A DNA stretch of 64,000 nucleotides, taken from Branchiostoma floridae (lineage: Eukaryota > Chordata > Leptocardii > Amphioxiformes > Branchiostomatidae). Below the pieces are notes generated by a model. It was not told where the DNA came from. It ran no database searches and was given only the letters and a program-made list of their open reading frames with translations. Each line of letters begins with the position of its first letter. The first letter of the stretch is position 1. The translations under genes were made by a program, and so were the position numbers. Location of the stretch: the NCBI RefSeq assembly GCF_000003815.2, contig NC_049997.1, forward strand, positions 16,540,139 to 16,604,138, written 5' to 3'. Positions 25,444 to 39,300 of the stretch are shown here, in pieces.

Positions 25444-28400
25444 TTAAACGTTCTTCAGGGGAGCTGCTTCAGAATTTGATTCGTTGTTTTGCTCAAACTT
25501 TTGTGGGAAAGAAAGGAAAAAACAACAACAGCAATTATTTCCTATGACACTTGAAATGAGCAATTTAAGACTAGAATTGTATATAAAAAGTTGTCAACTT
25601 ATAGGTTATTTGGTTAAAAAAATGAAATTGCTTTTTCAAAAGATACAATTCTAATTGATCCAAATGCTAGGAGGAGAAGTCTGTGTGTTTCTGGTCTGCG
25701 TGTGTTAGATGATGTGTCTGTGAGTGTGCTTGTATGTGTATTATCTGTAAGTATCTATGTAATATGGGTATGTGTATGTTTAGTGCATGTGCATGTACAT
25801 GCACTTGTGGTGTGTGTGCGTGTGTGTGTGCGCGTGTGTCGTGTTGATGTGTGTTAATGTGTGCAAGTGCATACATGTATACGAGTGTGTGTGTGTGTGT
25901 GTGCTTGTTTGTGTGTCTTGTTGATGTGTGTGTATTTGTGCTCATGTATGAGTGTGTCTGTGTGCGTGTGCGTGTGCGTCTGCATGTATGTTTGTGGCAA
26001 AGGAGACTTACCTCTTGAACCTCATCATCAGCGAATCCCTTGATGATCAGGTTGGACCTGGTGGTCCCTGGTTTCTTACTGTTCTTGTCATGCTCCTTAT
26101 AGGCTTTGTCGATTTTTTCCTTCAGGCCCTGTTGGTACGTAAGAAACGAGAATCACTGTGGACTCTAAGTTGGAGCTTTAACGCCTTAGGTTCGAGTGAG
26201 GCTTAGACATTCACATAATTTTCAAGAGTTATAAAGAAATAATATAATGAAACTTTTTTGTTCCTAAACTTTTTAAAACTTTTCATTATTTAACGATGTG
26301 AAAATAGCATTATTTAAGTTTTTACCTTGAACTTCTCTTCTATCTTTTGCAACTCGCTGTCGTTCTTGTTCCTCTAGTAGAGTAAGGGAAGTGTACACGT
26401 ACATGAGTCAACAGTCCTTTCATATGACATTCACTTCCCCCTCCGCCAAATCATTATTAAATTCTTCACGTTAGGAGAAAGCATAGGACGTAACATTTGA
26501 TAGACAGAGGGAAATTACATGTGAAATATTAGAGGGAATCAGGAAAGGTAACCATTTTGCAACAAATCAATTTTTTATCATCAACCAAAGTTTGCACCCA
26601 TCTTTACGTCAAGCATTGATAGGACCGCCACCATCCAATTCTTTTTATTTGCAAATGTAACGTTTTTCATCTGTCTCTGAACATACCTTCAACCAAATCA
26701 TTCTCCCAAAGATCAAGTGTGCCAAGACAAACACAACCCCCAAAATGGAGCCACAGACCCTGTCAAAGAGCAAGGCCCCGAAGACTGAGGCCAAAGTGTT
26801 TTCCACTGCCACGCTGCACTGGAAGATAATACACCCCAGCACATACTTGTCCTGAAAAAATGAACACTGTTTTAAGTATATCTTAATAGTTAAAGATAAT
26901 TTGGAAACAAAAATTATATACATAAAAGATGTCATAGTCTAATTAAATTGCGGTTGGCTATCTGATAAATTTGACTGTGTGCGTCCGATTAATTAATTAG
27001 TGCTGTCCAAACCTTATCTGCTAATTACCTGGAAGATGGTTTGGTTTTGGGTGTGTTTGTCATTTTGTGTGTCCGTATCTAACATTTGGGCTAGAAGGGG
27101 TCAGAAAATGAAAGTCAAGTTCAATAATAGCGACTTTCTAAGGTACTGCACTGAAAGTTCTGTTTTGATATGTCGTGTTTTGGACATGTTGTCGTATTTT
27201 TTAAGAAGTGGTTTGTAGAGAGAGTGCTATACATTTGGCCCCCTAGCGACTTTTTGGAACTGCAGGGACCGATTTTGCATCATGAAAGTTTAGAGGAGAA
27301 TAACTTCAGAATTCGAACAAGCTGATGGATCGTTATGAATTTTGGGATGTTTACTTTTTACTTCGGTACTCTTTTAGGGTAACCACTCGGGGTAATACAT
27401 CAATGAGACTTAGAAGAGTTTTACTCTTTTACTCACCAGTAGAGTCAAGTAGGAGACGGTAGGTAGATACTGAGATACAACCAACTTGAAGGCCACTGTC
27501 GTGACCAGGAGAGTAAAGGTGATGCCGAGACGGTCTTTGTGCTCTTCTGCTGGGATGGAGAACACAGTGAAGGAGAGGCCCATGATGACGAACTGTGAAG
27601 TAAAAACAAAAATTATGAAAAACAAAAATGCATTCAGAGGTGGCAGACGCTGTCCTCTTACCATACAGACATACTGCTTTGTGATATGCAAATGGAAGCT
27701 GGTGCTGTCTGACAATGAACCCCCACCACCAACCCCCTCCTGCTGTTGTTGAGAAAGTTACCAGCCAATCACGCTGTCTCTTGACCGTAGGAAGCAACGT
27801 CATTGGCTGGTAATTAATGATATCAAGCACTGACGCAAGCACAGAGGCAGGCCGTCTCTCACAACGGGCGAACCTGTCAAAAGCAAATGGGTACTGGAAG
27901 CTATCTTGGTCCTCAAACATGACAATGGGACAGCGTAGACGGTACTACACTTACCAAGATGAGTACGGTGTTCCACATGTAAAATATCGTCTTCCTCTGC
28001 ACATGCGCCGTGATGTTGTACAACGGGTACTCGCCGAAGGTTTTGGATTGCCCGTTACGTTTGGTGTCGTGCGTGCACTCAAGGTACTCATTCACCTTCC
28101 ACTGATCGGCATCTGAGGTAAAGATTATGTAATTATGATCACGTTTCCTTTTCTTGTAATGACGTAGAAGAGATCAATAACATTCTGTATATGTTACCTA
28201 ACTAACGCCCGAATGGAGGCGTGGCTTCGAATCCTACTTCTGACACCATGTTGTATCGTGTTGTGGGATCAGAGACAGTACAAGCTGCTAATCCTTGTAT
28301 TCTAGCATTGTGTTCTACGACTGTTACCTGCAAAGTCGTCATCACTAATGTTGTCGATGGACCCGTAGTTCTTTCTCAGCTCCACCTTCCTGAGTGGCCA

Positions 28401-31400
28401 GCCTGACATCAGTTGGATAGTCAGTTTCTGGACGAATAAATCATAACATGAAAGATTGAAGTGTATCGTGCTTAGTCCAGTCAAGGAGGTTAAAACTTGG
28501 TCCAGTGTTCAGCGACCTTTCTTAGGACCAAGAGGTCGAAAAGATTTCAGAATAGACAGAGAGTTGGGCGTATTTTTCATCGGACATTCTACCATATGAG
28601 TCGATGCACAGGGCTCGTCCGATCCCTAAAAATCACGCGGAAGAATATCGGTCCGCCGATCGATTTTGCTGCCGTGTGAGAAGACATTGGGATATGGGGT
28701 TACGCCGTGGTTCACTGTATTGTGACTGCACACACTCGGAACTGTGAAATAAATAGTATATTGGAATACATACTTGGTGGTCGACAGGGAAGTCGGTGAG
28801 TTTCATGTCAGCCTTGAAGGTTGCCTTAACCTTCCTGAACTCGTGCACGATGGAAACTTCGACAAAACAACCTCAATCAGGTTCCGTAGTGTCACGTTCT
28901 TCTCAACGGTCACTGTGTTCCTCAGCTCGATCCGTGGGTCCCACTGATTGTCCCAGTCTACTTCCTGAAAACGTAGAATACAGTTGTATAAATGAGGTTC
29001 AAGCACTGCTCTAAGCCTTTTGGCGTAATCTGTTGCGTGCTGGGTTTGTGGTCTGACGGCCCGAGGTCGGGCGGGTTTTGATCCCGGGAGTAAGGATATT
29101 GTTAAAAGGTGAGGCTTTTCGTCTCCCTCTGCTTCCAAAAAAGAAATCAAACCCGACCTGTTTAGAAATAGGCAACACTAATATTAGAGTAGAATATTGT
29201 TTATAACTGTTCATTGTCACTTGTATATCTATGTTTATACCATGCATTTGCAATTAGCCCTCGGGCACGAACTTGCAAATAAACTTCTTTAATTAAATTA
29301 GCTACCATATAACAAACTTCACTGGGTCAGGGGGCGATATCGACTTTCAATAACCTTTGACCCATTGCTGACGTCACGTGTACAAAATCTTGTTTATTTT
29401 ACTTATCTCCCTTACATCTCTATTTTTGATCCCTTTGAGATTTGGATCCTTGTAGAAGATCTCAAACCAGAGTTCTGCGGAGAACTCCTGTTTAACGGTG
29501 TCCACATCCCTCAGTGAGAACAGGGTGGGAGTAATCAGCACACGGACCTGGAGGGGTAGGGAACATTAGTATCTTTCTTTGTAAATAACGTTATGTGGAA
29601 AGAATGCACAAAGTTCTTCGACACAATCAGTTTTAAGAATTACCCAGCCAATGTTCCAGCACCCTCCCACACAGGGTTGACTATCGCGGCAACGCCTTAC
29701 GATATCACCCCTGCCTTTTCAGCCTCAGAAAGTCGGTACTAGTTGCTCCTTGCTTATGAATATTAATGAGCTTGCCTGATTTGTCGCGGACCAATCAGCG
29801 CCCGAACTGCAAGTTTCGAATAAACAGCGTACGGTGCGGCGTGCACAAAAATTGTTAATTCTTGCGTACGTGTGCGTTCCAGCAAGGACGTCCTTGGTTC
29901 CAGTGACGGTCTGTCACCTTCCTGAGGGCAATGCTAACTGCAGCTACTTCACACTGCAGCTAGGAGTCGTTGTTGCAGTACTTAGTCGGCTCAGGGTCAA
30001 CTTAGAAGCGCTTATATAAATCAAGCTACTATTTCACCTTTTCTGGTTTCCTGCTAAACCATTTCTGGCCGCTGCTGCTCTCCAGATAACTGTTGATATG
30101 CTTCACCTCCGCAACTATAACATCCAGTTTGACTTCAAGACCCTGGAACATCATAGGAAAAAAAATCTTTATTATTCGGAAGAAATATCAATAGTATTTC
30201 CCTTTATATTCGGCATTGTAATCTCCTGACTGACTTTGTATTGAAAGTTAAAGTATATGGAACTCGAGTTATGGGACCTTGCATCTTCGCCATAAGATAT
30301 TAATCCTTTCGAATGAAGTACTATACATATTTCTGACAAATTATCATGCAAACAAGTCCTTATTTGCATAATTTTCTCAGTTGATTATCATCTCTGCCCA
30401 TATAACACAAGTTGATCACAGTATGAAAGTCTTGGCAAAGAAGGCATTTTCTTATCAACATCAATTATGCAAATGAGGTCTTCGTTTGCATATTTGATAT
30501 CTATCAACATTCCTCTTTTTTTCTCAGCTACGTGACATTGTATGTTTATACCCCCGTCACATGTAGCGAAAATCGATCGGACTGCGAGCTCTAAATTACC
30601 AGCAGGAGGATGACCCTGATGGCGACGAAGAAATGGCAGACTTCCCCCCTTCCCGTCAGTGTCATGCCTCCTAATTTAGAGCTCGCAGACTCATCGTCCG
30701 TTCGATTTTCGCTACATGTGACGGGGGGATAAAGAGTCCTATCATAGCATCCAGTGTATTTATTAACTTTCCTCATGAATTATGCCAATTAGGTATTGAT
30801 TTACATAAACAACCCCTAAAAAATGTTTGTCATCATATAGACTACCTACATATCAAGAATTATTAAAATATGTTAACACAAAGTTTACGTATTCTCGCCC
30901 AGAGTTTGAAACAAAATCGGCCCCTGCAAACTAAAAAAAAAGTCTCCATGGTCCCAAACTCACAGAACTCACTCTCTGTCCCAAGAGCTTATTATCTATC
31001 ATCAAAACACAAAATTTCCAGAACACGAGATACTAAAACCGAAAGAAATGCTACAGTACTTTAGGTCGCTAGGGAGCCCATTATCAAACTTGACCTTCTT
31101 TTTTCCAAACCCGTACCCACCTACCAAATATGACGAGGATCCCTCCATGGTTTTTCGAGTTATGCTGTTGACAGACACACAGATAAACTCACCGAAACCA
31201 TCACCCTCTTGACAAAGTTTATTATTAAAAAAACATGGCTACAGAGCCTGAGGGCAATATTTGACTAATATATGCATGGAGCACTCAGTTCTGGGGCCAA
31301 CATATCCACTTCTCAGTGTCAATGTTTCCTTCCATTCTTGTATCTATCTTGACCTGTTGAAACATTTACCTTAAAGCATCTGTGAGCCTAGCAAATAAAA

Positions 31401-31857
31401 CTACGTAGCCATGCCTTCTATGGATATGCCCCCCACCCCCCGCAATATCAAAGAGAATAATTCAATTTGCCCCTCTTGAACAGAACACTCCAGTCTTGAA
31501 CCTTAGTTCTAATTTGTTAAGGCCACACCAATTCGGTTTCTTGGTTCTCAGGCACCAAACGAAATTTCGTAAACAGATGAAAACGAAAGCTTGTGAGGAA
31601 AACCTGAATCTTAGACTATATTCAGTCCCCACTACTTTAACTTATTACTTATATGTTTATGTATAAAGTTAACTTTCTCTAAGACTTTTTTCTCGTTAGT
31701 CTTCCTGTACTCAGGAATCTTCGGGTTTTCTTCCATTAAAAAGTTTCTGGAGGACGTCCTTTTCACACTAAAAACCTATTCAATGATTTTTTGTAACCTT
31801 ATGTCAATGAGAGGAGCCTAAAACAATTGTACTAACCTGATTGTCAGAGTCCGCCAT
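25444..31857 (-). CDS. Cys-less pentameric ligand-gated ion channel, copy B (frameshifted)
   Basis: Exons mirror copy A: 31857-31837, 30142-30038, 29547-29416, 28964-28774, 28427-28328, 28112-27955, 27592-27437, 26851-26687, 26373-26326, 26128-26012, 25497-25444. Exon 2 is 15 nt longer than in A. Exon 8 is 12 nt shorter, so the already tiny M3-M4 loop reads SVFGALLFDR. Exon 4 is 191 nt instead of 192: one base is missing between 'LIEVV' and 'VHEFRK' (near 28855-28870), which breaks the frame before the FPVDHQ loop. Every other exon, splice site and the stop are intact. It may be a very young pseudogene, a polymorphic null allele, or a sequencing error; I cannot tell which. Confidence 0.75.
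25690..25990. repeat. TG-rich cryptic microsatellite in copy B
   Basis: Counterpart of 18240-18520, expanded differently. No coding content. Confidence 0.8.
30551..30728. mobile_element. Foldback element, 178 bp, only in unit B
   Basis: Ends CCCCCGTCACATGTAGCG and the inverted equivalent pair for roughly 50 bp with few mismatches. 'ata' flanks both sides. The matching intron of copy A (around 22930-22950) lacks it. Non-autonomous; family not assigned. Confidence 0.65.
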
Positions 31858-32030
31858 GTTATGACTCTAGCTCTGAAAGTAGTTCAACCAGTGCCATGGG
31901 TGTGTCGTAAATACGTTAAAATTGTTTCACGCACGTTGTGCCCTGAGGTCTTAGATAGCTTGCGATACGCATGGCCATGGGCTAGGTTTACACGGGTGTT
32001 TTTGGAGCTCGACTTGGAGTACACTCCGCC

Positions 32031-33331
32031 GAAGTCTGACTGAGCGGAGTCTTTGTTAGGTCGTGCGACGTTCGCCCGACTTCCATTTGTTTACAAATAT
32101 TTAATTTCAGGGAATGTGAGGGTAATTCTAACATTGTGGCTTCTGTGGTAGTATGTAGGCTGGTTTTGTGACACACTTTCCTTCCTTGAGTGATTTCTAT
32201 TATGCCCGCGCATTCCATTAATTGGTTAAAAAGATTCCGACAACAAAATAAGCAACATTTATTGATCTCTTGCCTTTTTTGAGGAACGTTTTGTGTGACC
32301 TTGTTCGCGTGCAAGAGGTCATGGGAGGTTCATTATCATAGATTTATTCACCGTCGATCGCACGAGCCTCGCTTATATGTGAGGGGGCAGTTTTTAGGCG
32401 AAAAATACGCAAGACCATCGTAAGATATTAAAATCAGCCGACCTTCTCGCGATCGCGAAGTACGTCCGAAGATCGTATATAATGTGATGGGCCCCGGGGG
32501 TATTAGGAAACTTGCATGCTGTCCCCCCCAAATACCTAAAGTTAGCAATCGTACGACGACCGTACGACCTTTATGACCGTGCCCTGAACAGAAATTTTAG
32601 ACACTCAAGTACAATTCTCCCGGACTCCACTTGTGGAATGAGTAACCTTGAAACCATGTCCAAATCGGTGTTCGGAAGAGAGAGTGGTTGGCAAGTCGCG
32701 TTTTCTGGTGTGTAAATCCATGACGTGTGTGAACATATTGCTCTTGGATCGGAGTCCGGACGGGTCCACTCGAAAACGGGTGTCAGCCACAGCCATTGTT
32801 TTGAAGTTTTTGAGGGCGTGCTTGGCCCTATTGCCCAGGATGCCAAACATTTCGGTTTAAAGGTCACAGTGCATAGTCTGCTAAACCAGTTTTCCTGTTT
32901 GTTTGGTGGCAAGCCGCCACAGTGCCTGCCATGTTGTGTTGTAGGTTCGTTCCGTCTCTTACACTGGAGCAGTGTGAACAAACTACACAACTTGAGCTTT
33001 TCTGAATTACTGAGACTGCAGGTACGTTGTTACATGCATGTGTTTTAGCTATTGTGCTCAAAATAAGTTCTTATGACTCGGTAGTATCTTGTTTAGCAAA
33101 ATCACATAGAGCAGACATTATTGGTGGGTGATACTACAGTGTGTGATATTGAAACAAATGAGATACGGCAATCGCAAAAACTATGCAAGTTCTACAAAAC
33201 CGGTATGCATATCCGACAACGAGTATGGCAACAACTAGACATGTTGTTTATAGAACGCAATGTTTTGCTAAGGTCTCTGGGTATAATCGAATTCTAAGAC
33301 ATGTCTTCTAAAATCGTTAGGTATTTTCAAA
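32031..33331 (+). promoter_or_regulatory. 5' flank and probable noncoding exon of the NTase-TPR gene
   Basis: No coding exon recognised. A good donor CTGCAG|GTACGT ends a putative exon at 33021, and an acceptor ATCGTTAG lies just before the start codon (exon from about 33321). Joining them keeps no upstream frame open into the ATG, so this looks like an untranslated leader. Promoter position not determined. Confidence 0.35.
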
Positions 33332-36300
33332 ATGTTGACGGTTTGTGAGACACTTCGCGAGGTGGACGCTAAAGCCACGCGACTCGGACTAGTGCGTACC
33401 GAGACAGACTACATCCGTGCTCTATTGGACGCCATGGCGGACATGGACAGGTATGTGGAAGTGGAGGTGCTCAAAAGCCTGGGAGATGTGAACTTGGAAA
33501 AGGGAAGACTCTACAAGGACCTAGAGAAGTTTGACAGAGCCATGATGCTGTATAGAACTGCACTGATACGATGTGAGGACGCCTATGTTGGAGATAGAAT
33601 CACATATCGTTACCGGTATGCCGAGAAGTTGATAGGGAAGGTACCAAGAGCTTCCATAAGCTCCAGCAACAAGAAAATACCATCACTTCCGAAGGTCGTG
33701 GAGAAGTTCTTGAATCTTGACCGTAGCTTGTCTTTATCTAACAAAGACTCTGTACTGTTTGAATTCACAAAGTTAATGATAGAAGGCATCGTTAACAGGG
33801 ACAGCATGTTGGAGGTGGAAGCGGTCAAGAGTATCGGAGACGTGTATTTGAACACAGGAAGAAAGACAGGAGACACTATGTATTTGACCAAAGCTACCGC
33901 CATGTACAACACAGCGCTATCACGGTGTGAAGGGGTACAGGGCAAGTGACACTCATTCATCGCTTGCTGTACACGGCAAAAATCAGGCAATCTACCAGAA
34001 GGACTGGAAATAAGGTATTCAACTTTTCTTGTCATGTCATTTGAAAAGCATAAACGATGTGAATCGCATGTTAAAGAAAACGAAAAGTTGGATTGTTGCA
34101 AAAGCTTTCGTAAAATCTATGTTGAATCTTTGTAAATTGATATTGTCAATTGCCAAGAATGCATGTTTATATACCCCCTGTTTATCATGTGTGATTTATA
34201 TTGTTGACGGATATAAAGTACAGAGGTCGTCTGTCATATGACACCCCGGCGACCACGGACGTTGACGTCATCGATGACGTAACGGGTTCAAGGTTCATGT
34301 GAGTACAAATGTGAATAGCGACTAACAGTAGTCTACAAGCAGATCCTACGGTGCCCTAGGATAGTTTTAAAGCTGGCCAAGGAGTATAGCCGACTACCCG
34401 CATGAATCGCTTTGGCCGGCTATACTCCTTGGCCTGCTTTGATACTGTCTTATGCCATTGTAGGATCTGCTTGGAGATTGATCAACAGTGGAGTATTTGC
34501 TTAGTGGGAATGTCAATCACACAGCATGAAAATCAGTTGGACGAAGTGTTTGCAAGCTCTAAATGGTGTACTACTATATGGTGTATAGTCTCTCAATCAT
34601 CGCACGATGCTTAGAGATCAACTGATGTTCGCAGGTCACCGGGGCTCTGTCCAATTTGGTAGTCCAATTTTGTGTGCAGATTCTCATGGGAACAATACAC
34701 ACGAGTCTCTGGCGACTTTTAAATTCGGCTGCCTCCTGGCAATCAACAAATAAAGGGGTTTAAGACCAGTCAGATCTTACTGGTGGAAAATGAAAACTTG
34801 CGTTGTTGTGCTGTTGCTGAAATGCTACTAGAATGAATACGAAGTTTTCCGTTCCTATTACCCTTGTAACTGCTATTGTACATACCTTTGTAGCGACAGC
34901 CATACTTTGACCTTGGCAAATAAGAGTTTGAGTCTATTTGTTTGTTTGTTTGTTAACAGCATGACTCTTGAAGTCTTGGATGATTAGTATTTATTTACAA
35001 TTTACGCCATTCAGGATTTATGTATGGATGAGTACTTGAGTGGTGAAATTACCAGCTAGTTGTATCTTTAACCATTATACAGGTCGCCCAGTGCGTACAT
35101 AGAAAGCCAAACAACAGGACATGTGGCACCGGATTACAGGTATGCGAATTGTACAATGCAGCATATTGAATATCAAATATGTGATTAAAAAAAATTATGT
35201 TCAAAGAAAAGAAAAAAGGAACGTGTAAACACATATGATTGCCTTTTAGACAATTTTTTTAATGCACAGCCACAGAAGGAATGCGGTCCATACGTATTAT
35301 ATGTGAAATATCAAGTGGTACAGTAGCATTCAAAGACTGAAAGTATGTCGAAAAAGAGAAGACAAAATTTAATAACCCTACAATTTCAAACAGACCCCAG
35401 ATATCTCTGGAGTTTAATTCCGGAAAATATCCGGAGACATGTAACTTAAACCTATATATTCATTATCATTTGATATATTGATGTCGATTCATTTATATAT
35501 CTACTTTCAAATGAATTAATCCACTGCAGGACTTGCGACAAGGACCTGACTGAAGGCGATCATGCACTGACAGAAGGGAACCTGGACTTGGCAGAACAGA
35601 AGTTTGCGTCCGCTCTGAAACTCATTCACGGTATGCTTTAAAAAAAAAACAAATGTAGATTCTCCAAGCAAACTATACCCATTGCCGTGCAGTATCTAAC
35701 CCTATTTAGGAAAATAAACTGCTCTCCAACTCAAGATATTCTACTCACCGGAAACTTCGATCGAATCTCTTGGTCTTCTTCAGCTATCTGACCCGGCTGC
35801 TGTAGACACGTGATCTTTTGCATTCGTGACGTCAGTACTAGGTCAAAGTTCGTCGGAAGTCGGTACCGCGCCCATGTCTAACTTTACATCAGTTACATAT
35901 TCTATGTAATAGTAACTTATAAAGAATAAATCAGCTACGTTCGTAACTAATTTTATAATTGTAATAAAATCTATTTAATTTATCCATATTTCATTGACGT
36001 TCGTCACGTTCATTTTTTTATATGCCTTTTGCAGATTTTAACATACCTGATCGACCAAAAGAGGCAGAGTGCCTTTATAGAATAGGCAACGTATACGTCA
36101 AGCGAGGTAAAAGGACAAAAGAAGGTAGGAACTTCACACAGGCAGCTGCCCTGTACAACGCAGCCATGGCCAGAACAGACGAAAATAGAGACAAAATGAT
36201 GAGATGCCTGCAGGAAACAGAGCAATTGTTTCTCATGCACATAGCAAATGTGGACAGCAAGCTGGTATCATCTGATGGGGACCTACGTCATAAAGAGCGA

Positions 36301-39300
36301 TTTGAGAGCATGCGTACTCGCGTCAAGTCCCAGTTAGAAGCAATTGATCAGAAACACAATCCGTACCAATATAACGAGGACGACCCAAAGATGCGAACAG
36401 TCGAGGCCGAGCGAGCTGAAGCAGTTAAAGCTCTATTCAAGAGCATCGCCAAGGACAGACAAATGTTTATCCAGGACCTTGTCAGAGAAAGCGTAGAGGT
36501 TCTTGGCCCTCCTCCATGTAAGTATGCTTTCATCGGATTGGGCTCACAGGCAACAGAACTGGTTACACCCTACTCTGACCTGGAGTTCGCCATTCTGATT
36601 GAAGATGGAAGAGACAACGATGACACGCGGGAGTACTTCATCAACCTCACACACTACCTACACCTGAAAGTCATCAACCTGGGAGAGACCATCCTTCCAG
36701 CCATGGCTATCCCGTCACTGAATGATTTCCAATCAGAAGACCCAGAGAAAGACTGGTTCTTCGACTCCGTCACGCCTCGTGGATTCGCCTTCGATGGATT
36801 TATGCCATGGGCCAGTAAGACTCCGTTTGGAAGAGACAAGACTAAAACGAAGCCCCCCGTAAGCCTTATCCAGACACCAGTCAATCTGGCAAAGTTTCAG
36901 CGGCATAACATTAGCATGTCAGAAGGTTACCATCTGTCAGACATCCTCAGGCGGGTTTCTTTCCTAGCAGGAGAAGAAACCCTGATAAGTGAGTACATGG
37001 AGAAACTGGGCGAAATCATCACAGATTCGCCTATTTCTCGTTTAATGTCCCGTTTGTCCGCTATTGTTACCTTGTGGGACGACAAGGACCATCTTTCAAA
37101 CCTTGAACCCACTGGGCAACTGCTCAATGTGAAGAAAGACATCTATCGTTTCCCAGGAATAGCCATAGAACTACTAGCCCTCTGCTGTCAATTTGCCACT
37201 GCCAGCACATGGGATGTAATCGACAAATTTAAGGAAACGGACTTGGTCGAAGAACAGAACGCTACCCATCTTACAATACTGACCAGCATCTCGGCAGAGC
37301 TTCGACTGAGAACATACATTGTCAATGGAGGGCAAAACGACACTCTGTCACCTCTCACCGAAATTGAATATCAACCAAAAGTGCGAATGATATCTTACAA
37401 CACCTTGAGGTCTGTATTCCACATTCCGGACAATAAAGTCCTCTTCAGGTACTACTGCAGGGCTATACCCCTGAAAAGGTGTATGCCAGATATCATCAAC
37501 AAGACTTTGCCGCTGGAACCAATAAAGATATTCAAAACAGCCATCTATGATGACTCAAATGAATGTATGGGACGGATAGCTGGAAACCTACTCTTGTCAG
37601 ATAAAAGCTTGCAATACTGGGAGGCAGCATTAAGAGAAGCAGAAAGTGAGGTCAAACGGTCAGAAATACTTGAAGAATTAGGGACATATTGGGCATCTCA
37701 TGATGATATTGCAAAGGGAAGAACCTATTTTGAACAATCACTGATGATCCGTAGGAATATCTATGGAGAGAAGACAGCACATCCGGATATTGTATTGTCA
37801 CTACTCAACATAGGAACCTCTTTCAGTAGACTCGGCGATCAGAAGAAAGCCATTGGTTACTTCCAACAATCGCTAACTATGACTGAAATGTTGTATGGGG
37901 ACTGCGCAGCACATCCAAACATTACAAAGACACTTTGTTTCCTTGGATATTCCTGGAGCAAACTCGGTGACCAGAATAAAGCAATAAACTTCTACGAAAA
38001 AGCAGTAACAATAATGAGAAACATCTATGGAGACAACACCGCACATCCGGACATTGCCGCTTCACTGCTTGGTTTGGGAGAGTGTTGGGGAGAACTTGGT
38101 GATCAGACGAAAGCAATTAGCTACTGCGAACAGTCAATCACAATGAGGAAAACTATCTACGGAGACAACACCGCACATCCGGGCATTATCGGGGCGCTTT
38201 GTAGCCTTGGCCTGTCTTGGAGTAAACTCGGCGACCAAAACAAGGCAATACGCTTCCACCAACAGGCACTAACGGTAGGGAAAACCATCTATGGAGACAA
38301 GACGACACATCCGTATATTTTTGTGACACTTGGTGGCCTTGGATTGTGTTGGCATGAACTCGGCGATGACAAGAAAGCAATCAGTTACTACGAGCAGTCC
38401 CTTGCGATGGAGAAGACCATCTACGGTGACAACAAGGTACATCCAAGCATTGCAGTGTCGCTTATCAACTTGGGATATTCTTGGAGTAGTCTTGGTGATG
38501 AAAAGAAAGCAATCAACTACTTCGAACAGTCGGTTGCGATGGTGAAATCTATCTATGGCGAAATCACCGTACATCCAAACATTGCCAGGTCACTTCACGG
38601 ACTGGGCTCATGTTGGAGTAAACTCGGTGAAGAAAGAAAAGCAATTGAGTACTATCATCAGTCATTAACAATGGAAAAATCTATCTACAGCGACGAAACT
38701 GCACATCCAAGTATTGCCGCATCACTTCGAAATCTGGGAGCATCTTACAGTAGACTCGGTGATCAAAACAAAGCTATCAAATGCTTTGAGCAGTCATTAA
38801 AGATGACAAAGATTATCTATGGAGACAACACGGCACATCCTGATGTTGCCGCGTTACTTACCAACTTAGGATTATGCTGTCGTCAACTTGGAGACCAGAG
38901 GAAAGCAATATACTATCACGAACGTGCGTTAACTATGTTAAGAATTATCCACGAAGACCACGCGGCACATCCTAACATTGCCGGCGCGCTCAACAATATA
39001 GGTATGTCTTGGAGTGAACTTGGCGACGACAAGAAGGCAGTTAGCTACTACGAACAATCACTTACGATGAGGAAGTTTGCCTACGGGGACATGCATCCTG
39101 ATACTGCTGAGTCTTTGAACAATTTGGGAGCATCTTGGAAGAAACTAGGTGATCAGAAAAAAGCAATTAGGCACCACGAACAGTCACTACAAATAGGAAA
39201 AGCTATTTATGGAGACAACACAGCGCATCCTAAGATTGCCAGATCACTCAACAACCTTGGATCATGTTGGAATAAACTCGGTGATCACCAAAAAGCAATT

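Noticed and set aside
32512-33048. Plus-strand frames in the 5' flank of the NTase-TPR gene as coding exons
   Set aside because: Splicing from the donor at 33021 to the acceptor before 33332 does not keep them in frame, and they match no family; treated as untranslated or non-genic.
36022-36034. ATG at 36022 as start of the large TPR protein
   Set aside because: It lies before an acceptor (TTTTGCAG at 36034) and the exon joins in phase to 35530-35630, so translation starts further upstream.
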